Origin: Phycisphaerales bacterium PN19_bin_20
GTDB taxonomy: Bacteria; Planctomycetota; Phycisphaerae; Phycisphaerales; UBA1924
DNA length: 56,141 nt
Assembly: GCA_021173225.1 (NCBI GenBank)
Contig: JAJOLK010000020.1
Span: forward strand, 1 to 56,141
Direction: 5' to 3'
In this document: positions 52,966 to 56,141 of the stretch, one piece after another
Layout: each line of letters opens with the position of its first letter
Position numbering within the stretch: the first letter of the stretch is position 1
Position numbers and translations under genes: made by a program
Notes under the pieces: generated by a model
Database searches by the model: none
Told to the model about the DNA's origin: nothing
The model's input: the letters and a program-made list of their open reading frames with translations, nothing else

Positions 52966-55866
52966 ATGCGGTCACTTCGCCAGCGGTTGCGGGCGGTGCT
53001 GCCGGCGTTCGCGCTGGCCTGCTGCTCCCTGCTCGCGCCCACCGCCGACGCACAGCAACCCGCCGCCACCCTCACACTCACATCAGACCAGCCGACCATC
53101 ATCTACATGGCACCGCTGCCGCCCAGGCCGCGCGCCGCGCCCGTCACCGCCTCCATGTTCAACCAGCGCGTCCTCCGCCTCTTCAACTTTGAAGAGCGTG
53201 ACGTCAACCCAGAAGACGTACCGCTCAACTGGTTCCGCGCCCAGCACCTACCGCCAGACCGCCCGCGCCTGGGCTTCCCCGCCTTCAACCGCGCCGTCTT
53301 TGACGAGCAGATCGCCGCCTCAGGCACCACCAGTGTCAAGCTCCCCACCCGTGGCGGCTCCACCAGCCTCCGCCTTGCCGCCGGCGCGATCCTGGTCTTC
53401 CCCGACGCGCAGTACCGCGTCACCGCCAACGTCCGCACCGCCGGGCTCAGGGCCGCCCGCGCCGTCCTGCGCGCCACCATGCTTGACGAAGCCAAGGTGC
53501 CCATCACCAGCACCGAGGTCTTCAGCGACCCCACCATCACCGACAACGCCTGGACGCCCATCAGCATCGACCTGCCCGGCGGCATCCCCTCCGCACGCTT
53601 CCTCCAGCTCGAACTGCTCCTGCTCCAGCCAGATCAGCTCGTCAAACTCACCACCGGCGCGCCCCGAACAACCAACAGCTCCGCACAGGACATCGACGGT
53701 GCCGCGTACTTCGATGACGTCGCCGTCCTCCAGCTCCCGCGCGTCTCGATCACCACCGAGGCTCCCGGCAACATCTTCCTCCGCCCAAGCACCCCGGCGA
53801 TCATCCTCGACGTTCGAGACCTTTCGGGCCAGGAGCTCATCGCCGTCCTTGACGTCACCGACCTCGACGACCGCACCGTCCAGTCCAAACGCGTGGTCAT
53901 CCCGCGCGGCGGCTCAAAGCTCCGCACCACACTCGATATCAAGCAGCTCGGCTGGTTCCGCGTCACCCTCCGCGTCCTGTCCCCCGATGAGAAAACCAGC
54001 ACCGGCCCCACCCTCGCCACCACCTCGCTGCTCATCATCGAGGGCCCCGCCGGCGAAGCTCAGGGCTCCACACTTGTCTCGCCGCTCCGCCCCTTCGCCC
54101 TCATCGCCACCGGGCTGCCAGAGCCCACCATCGCGCAGCTTCCGGCTATCGCCCAGGCCGTCGGCGTCCCTCGCCTGACCGTCGGCCTCGGGCCCGGCAC
54201 GCAGGCCCGCAGCCCCACCCTGCAGCCCACCATCGAGGCTCTGCTCGCCGCGCTCGCGGTTCACCCCGCCGAGCTGACTATCGCCATCGAAAAACTCCCC
54301 CAAAGTATCACCGACCGTCTGCGCACGCAGACCCCCTCCGTGCTCGCGCTGGGCAGCGTTGACCGCGCCGACTGGGAGAGTGATCTCGCCGCGTGGATCG
54401 GTGGGCTCGGGCACCGCGTCAACAGCTGGCAGGCCGGGCCGGTCCTCTCTGAAGCGCCGCTGAATCACGCCGCCGTACCGGGCCAACTGCTCAACGTCAT
54501 CAAGGGCCTCTCGCGCGTCAGCCCCGGCCCGCGCGTCTCCCTCCCCTGGCGCGCCGACAGCGCCTGGCCAGACTTCCAAGCCGCGCCCCCGCCCGCCGCC
54601 GCCGTCACCCTCCCCGCCTCATTCCACCTTGAAGCCATCGCCGAAATGCTTGCCACCGCCGCGCCGCAGGCCCGCGCCGGCACAGAGCTCACCTACGTCA
54701 TCGAACCCCTCGACCGCGCCCGCTTCTCACGCCGTGACGTCATTGACCACTGGCTCACCCGCGCCGTCGAGACCTGGGCCCAGTCTCACCGCGCAGACCG
54801 CGCCCTCCCTATCGCTCGCGTCGCCCTCTGGCCCGGCCTCCGTACCAGCGCCGACGGCCTGCTCCGACCAGACCCACTCCTAGGCCCGCTGAGCACTCTC
54901 GCCAGAATGACCGAGGGCATGCTCGCCGTCTCGCCCGTCCAAGCCGCCCCCGGCGTCCGCGGCTACGTCCTCGCGCCAGAGGCCGGCTCCGCCATCGGCT
55001 CGCTCAACATCGGCGCAGGCACCATGATCGTCTGGGCCACCGGCGAGCTCGGGCCCACCGCCAACCTCACCGGCTACTTCGGCGGCGGCACCCTCTCCAT
55101 CACAGACCCCTTCGGCAATCAAACCTCACTCAACGCCAACCCCAAGTCGGGCCAGCACACTATCGCCGTCGGCACCACCCCCAGCTTCATCCAAGGCGTT
55201 GACCCCTCGCTCGTCCGCTTCCTTGCCGACATCCGCGTCAACCCCAGCTTCGTCCCCGCCGGCGTCGGCAGCCACGATTGTGAGCTCATCCTCACCAACC
55301 CTTGGACCACCCGCGTCAGCGGCGAGATCACCCTCCAGGTCCCCGACTCACACACCGGGCTACGCCGCGACCCTACCTGGGCCATCTCACCCAGCGCACC
55401 GATCCCCTTCACCATGCCCGCCGATGGCTCCACACGCATCCCCTTCAACGTCCTCTTCGCCGCCGCAGAAGAAGCCGGCATCAAGAACATCGCGCTGGTC
55501 GTTCGCCTCGCCGCTGACCGCGCGTACCCGCCCATGCGCCTCATTGAGCCCTTCACCGTCGGCCTCGAAGACCTTGACCTTACCGTCACGGCCCAGAACG
55601 CCCCAACCGCCGAGGGCCCCGACGTCGTCTTGACCACCACCGTCGCCAACACCGGCCGCCTGACCCGCACGCTCCAGCTCACATCTCTCGCGCCCGGCAT
55701 CGCCACCCAAACCCAGCCCATCGTTGACCTCGGCCCCGGTGAGTCCGCCGTCCGGCGGTTCATCCTGCGTGACGCCGCCAAGCCCCTTACCGGCCGCCGC
55801 GTCCGCATCCTGCTGGTAGAACTCGAAGGCTCGGAACGCATGACCAAGTACGCCCAGGTTCCGTAG
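52966..55866 (+). CDS. Large exported protein of unknown function in the MoxR/VWA module
   Basis: 966 residues from ATG 52966, chosen because it gives a signal peptide (MRSLRQRLRAVLPAFALACC ... ADAQQ). No family is recognised. Visible parts: a beta-rich region to about 300 resembling carbohydrate-binding sandwiches (ending YFDDVAVLQLPRV); a central alpha/beta region (about 350-620) that could be a barrel; and C-terminal Ig-like segments (LTVTAQNAPTAEGPDVVLTT) of the CARDB kind. No membrane anchor at the C-terminus. Last gene of the module, 201 bp after the VWA gene. Confidence 0.75.
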   Translation: MRSLRQRLRAVLPAFALACCSLLAPTADAQQPAATLTLTSDQPTIIYMAPLPPRPRAAPVTASMFNQRVLRLFNFEERDVNPEDVPLNWFRAQHLPPDRPRLGFPAFNRAVFDEQIAASGTTSVKLPTRGGSTSLRLAAGAILVFPDAQYRVTANVRTAGLRAARAVLRATMLDEAKVPITSTEVFSDPTITDNAWTPISIDLPGGIPSARFLQLELLLLQPDQLVKLTTGAPRTTNSSAQDIDGAAYFDDVAVLQLPRVSITTEAPGNIFLRPSTPAIILDVRDLSGQELIAVLDVTDLDDRTVQSKRVVIPRGGSKLRTTLDIKQLGWFRVTLRVLSPDEKTSTGPTLATTSLLIIEGPAGEAQGSTLVSPLRPFALIATGLPEPTIAQLPAIAQAVGVPRLTVGLGPGTQARSPTLQPTIEALLAALAVHPAELTIAIEKLPQSITDRLRTQTPSVLALGSVDRADWESDLAAWIGGLGHRVNSWQAGPVLSEAPLNHAAVPGQLLNVIKGLSRVSPGPRVSLPWRADSAWPDFQAAPPPAAAVTLPASFHLEAIAEMLATAAPQARAGTELTYVIEPLDRARFSRRDVIDHWLTRAVETWAQSHRADRALPIARVALWPGLRTSADGLLRPDPLLGPLSTLARMTEGMLAVSPVQAAPGVRGYVLAPEAGSAIGSLNIGAGTMIVWATGELGPTANLTGYFGGGTLSITDPFGNQTSLNANPKSGQHTIAVGTTPSFIQGVDPSLVRFLADIRVNPSFVPAGVGSHDCELILTNPWTTRVSGEITLQVPDSHTGLRRDPTWAISPSAPIPFTMPADGSTRIPFNVLFAAAEEAGIKNIALVVRLAADRAYPPMRLIEPFTVGLEDLDLTVTAQNAPTAEGPDVVLTTTVANTGRLTRTLQLTSLAPGIATQTQPIVDLGPGESAVRRFILRDAAKPLTGRRVRILLVELEGSERMTKYAQVP

Positions 55867-55888
55867 CGGCCACTCTGCCTCGTGTGGC

Positions 55889-55905
55889 GCAGGATTTCAT
55901 CCTGC
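55889..55905. repeat. Dispersed intergenic hairpin repeat, cluster 5
   Basis: Perfect GCAGGAT/ATCCTGC with loop TTC, lead-in TCTGCCTCGTGTGG. Only 23 bp after the stop of the large exported protein. Nearly identical to the good copy in cluster 3. Confidence 0.85.
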
Positions 55906-55960
55906 CATCGGTCCGCAGCGCCGGCCCTCGTCGCACGTGGCTCATGGATCATGGCTACCC

Positions 55961-55993
55961 AAAAATGACAAGGGCCCTGGCGAACCAGGGCCC
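55961..55993 (-). terminator. Terminator of the Gly-rich minus-strand gene
   Basis: Perfect 9-bp arms GGGCCCTGG (55972-55980) and CCAGGGCCC (55985-55993), loop CGAA. On the minus strand TTGTCATTTTT follows. A second hairpin TGACCCG/CGGGTCA (56012-56029) lies between it and the stop codon. Confidence 0.75.
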
Positions 55994-56039
55994 CTGCGTC
56001 TTGTATGTGCTTGACCCGCCGTCGGGTCATGGCCGCTGA

Positions 56040-56141
56040 TTACCAGCTGCCGCGGCCACCGCCGCCGCCGCTGCCACCGCTGGAGCGACCGCCACCGCCG
56101 CCACCACCGCCGCCGCCCCAACCGCCGCCGCCGCCGGAGCG
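56040..56141 (-). CDS. C-terminus of a Gly-rich protein, possibly TPM/YgcG type (partial)
   Basis: The minus strand gives 33 codons ending in TAA at 56040-56042, almost all Gly with Ser, Arg and Trp, finishing GGGGGRGSW. TPM-domain membrane proteins of the YgcG type end in such Gly/Ser tails closing with a Trp, so that is the best guess. The catalytic or membrane part lies beyond the window. A terminator follows at the expected distance. Confidence 0.5.
   Translation of the reverse strand, partial: RSGGGGGWGGGGGGGGGGRSSGGSGGGGGRGSW

Overview
The window is a high-GC bacterial chromosome segment. Best guess: Planctomycetota, probably a Phycisphaerae-like lineage. Supporting signs are a ribosomal-protein (r-protein) cluster lacking rpmD, adk, map and rpsD at their usual places, r-proteins with added Lys/Ala-rich tails, wide spacers between the r-protein genes, and intergenic spacers full of short tandem and hairpin repeats. 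The lineage is an inference from gene content and style. No rRNA, tRNA, CRISPR array or intact insertion sequence was seen.

Layout. 1-0.9 kb: no gene, three consecutive arrays with a 21-bp period. 0.9-6.7 kb, minus strand: a YeiH-type membrane protein, an M32 carboxypeptidase, RuvB with a repeat-encoded insertion, and a secreted protein of unknown function. 7.1-25.2 kb, plus strand: S10, L3, L4, L23, L2, S19, L22, S3, L16, L29, S17, L14, L24, L5, S14, S8, L6, L18, S5, L15, SecY, IF-1, L36, S13, S11, RpoA, L17, closed by a strong terminator. 25.4-30.5 kb: a Cys-rich lipoprotein, PheS, a membrane protein with a degenerate GGDEF-like domain, ThrRS and a small basic protein. 30.9-34.7 kb: an adenine-methyltransferase/Mrr-nuclease fusion, NrdR and a secreted alpha/beta hydrolase. 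34.7-37.9 kb, minus strand: a double-ACT protein and iscS-iscU-iscA. 38.4-43.7 kb: a membrane-anchored peptide-type ABC binding protein with two oversized permeases and no ATPase genes. 43.9-47.7 kb: a B12-binding/MeaB GTPase fusion, a SUI1/YciH factor and a Uup-like ABC-F ATPase. 47.9-55.9 kb: MoxR, DUF58, BatA-type VWA protein and a 966-residue exported protein, interrupted by a GxxExxY pseudogene. The right edge holds the C-terminus of a Gly-rich minus-strand protein.

Functionally the window is dominated by translation and protein export, followed by Fe-S assembly, peptide-type uptake and a MoxR/VWA envelope module. The observations most worth following are L22 fused to an XRE-like helix-turn-helix domain, a sharp reversal of strand composition inside the r-protein cluster (between about 14.2 and 15.1 kb), the methyltransferase-nuclease fusion, the B12/MeaB fusion without a mutase domain, a glycine-rich insertion in the ribosome-facing loop of SecY, and a dispersed family of intergenic hairpins whose two arms co-vary.
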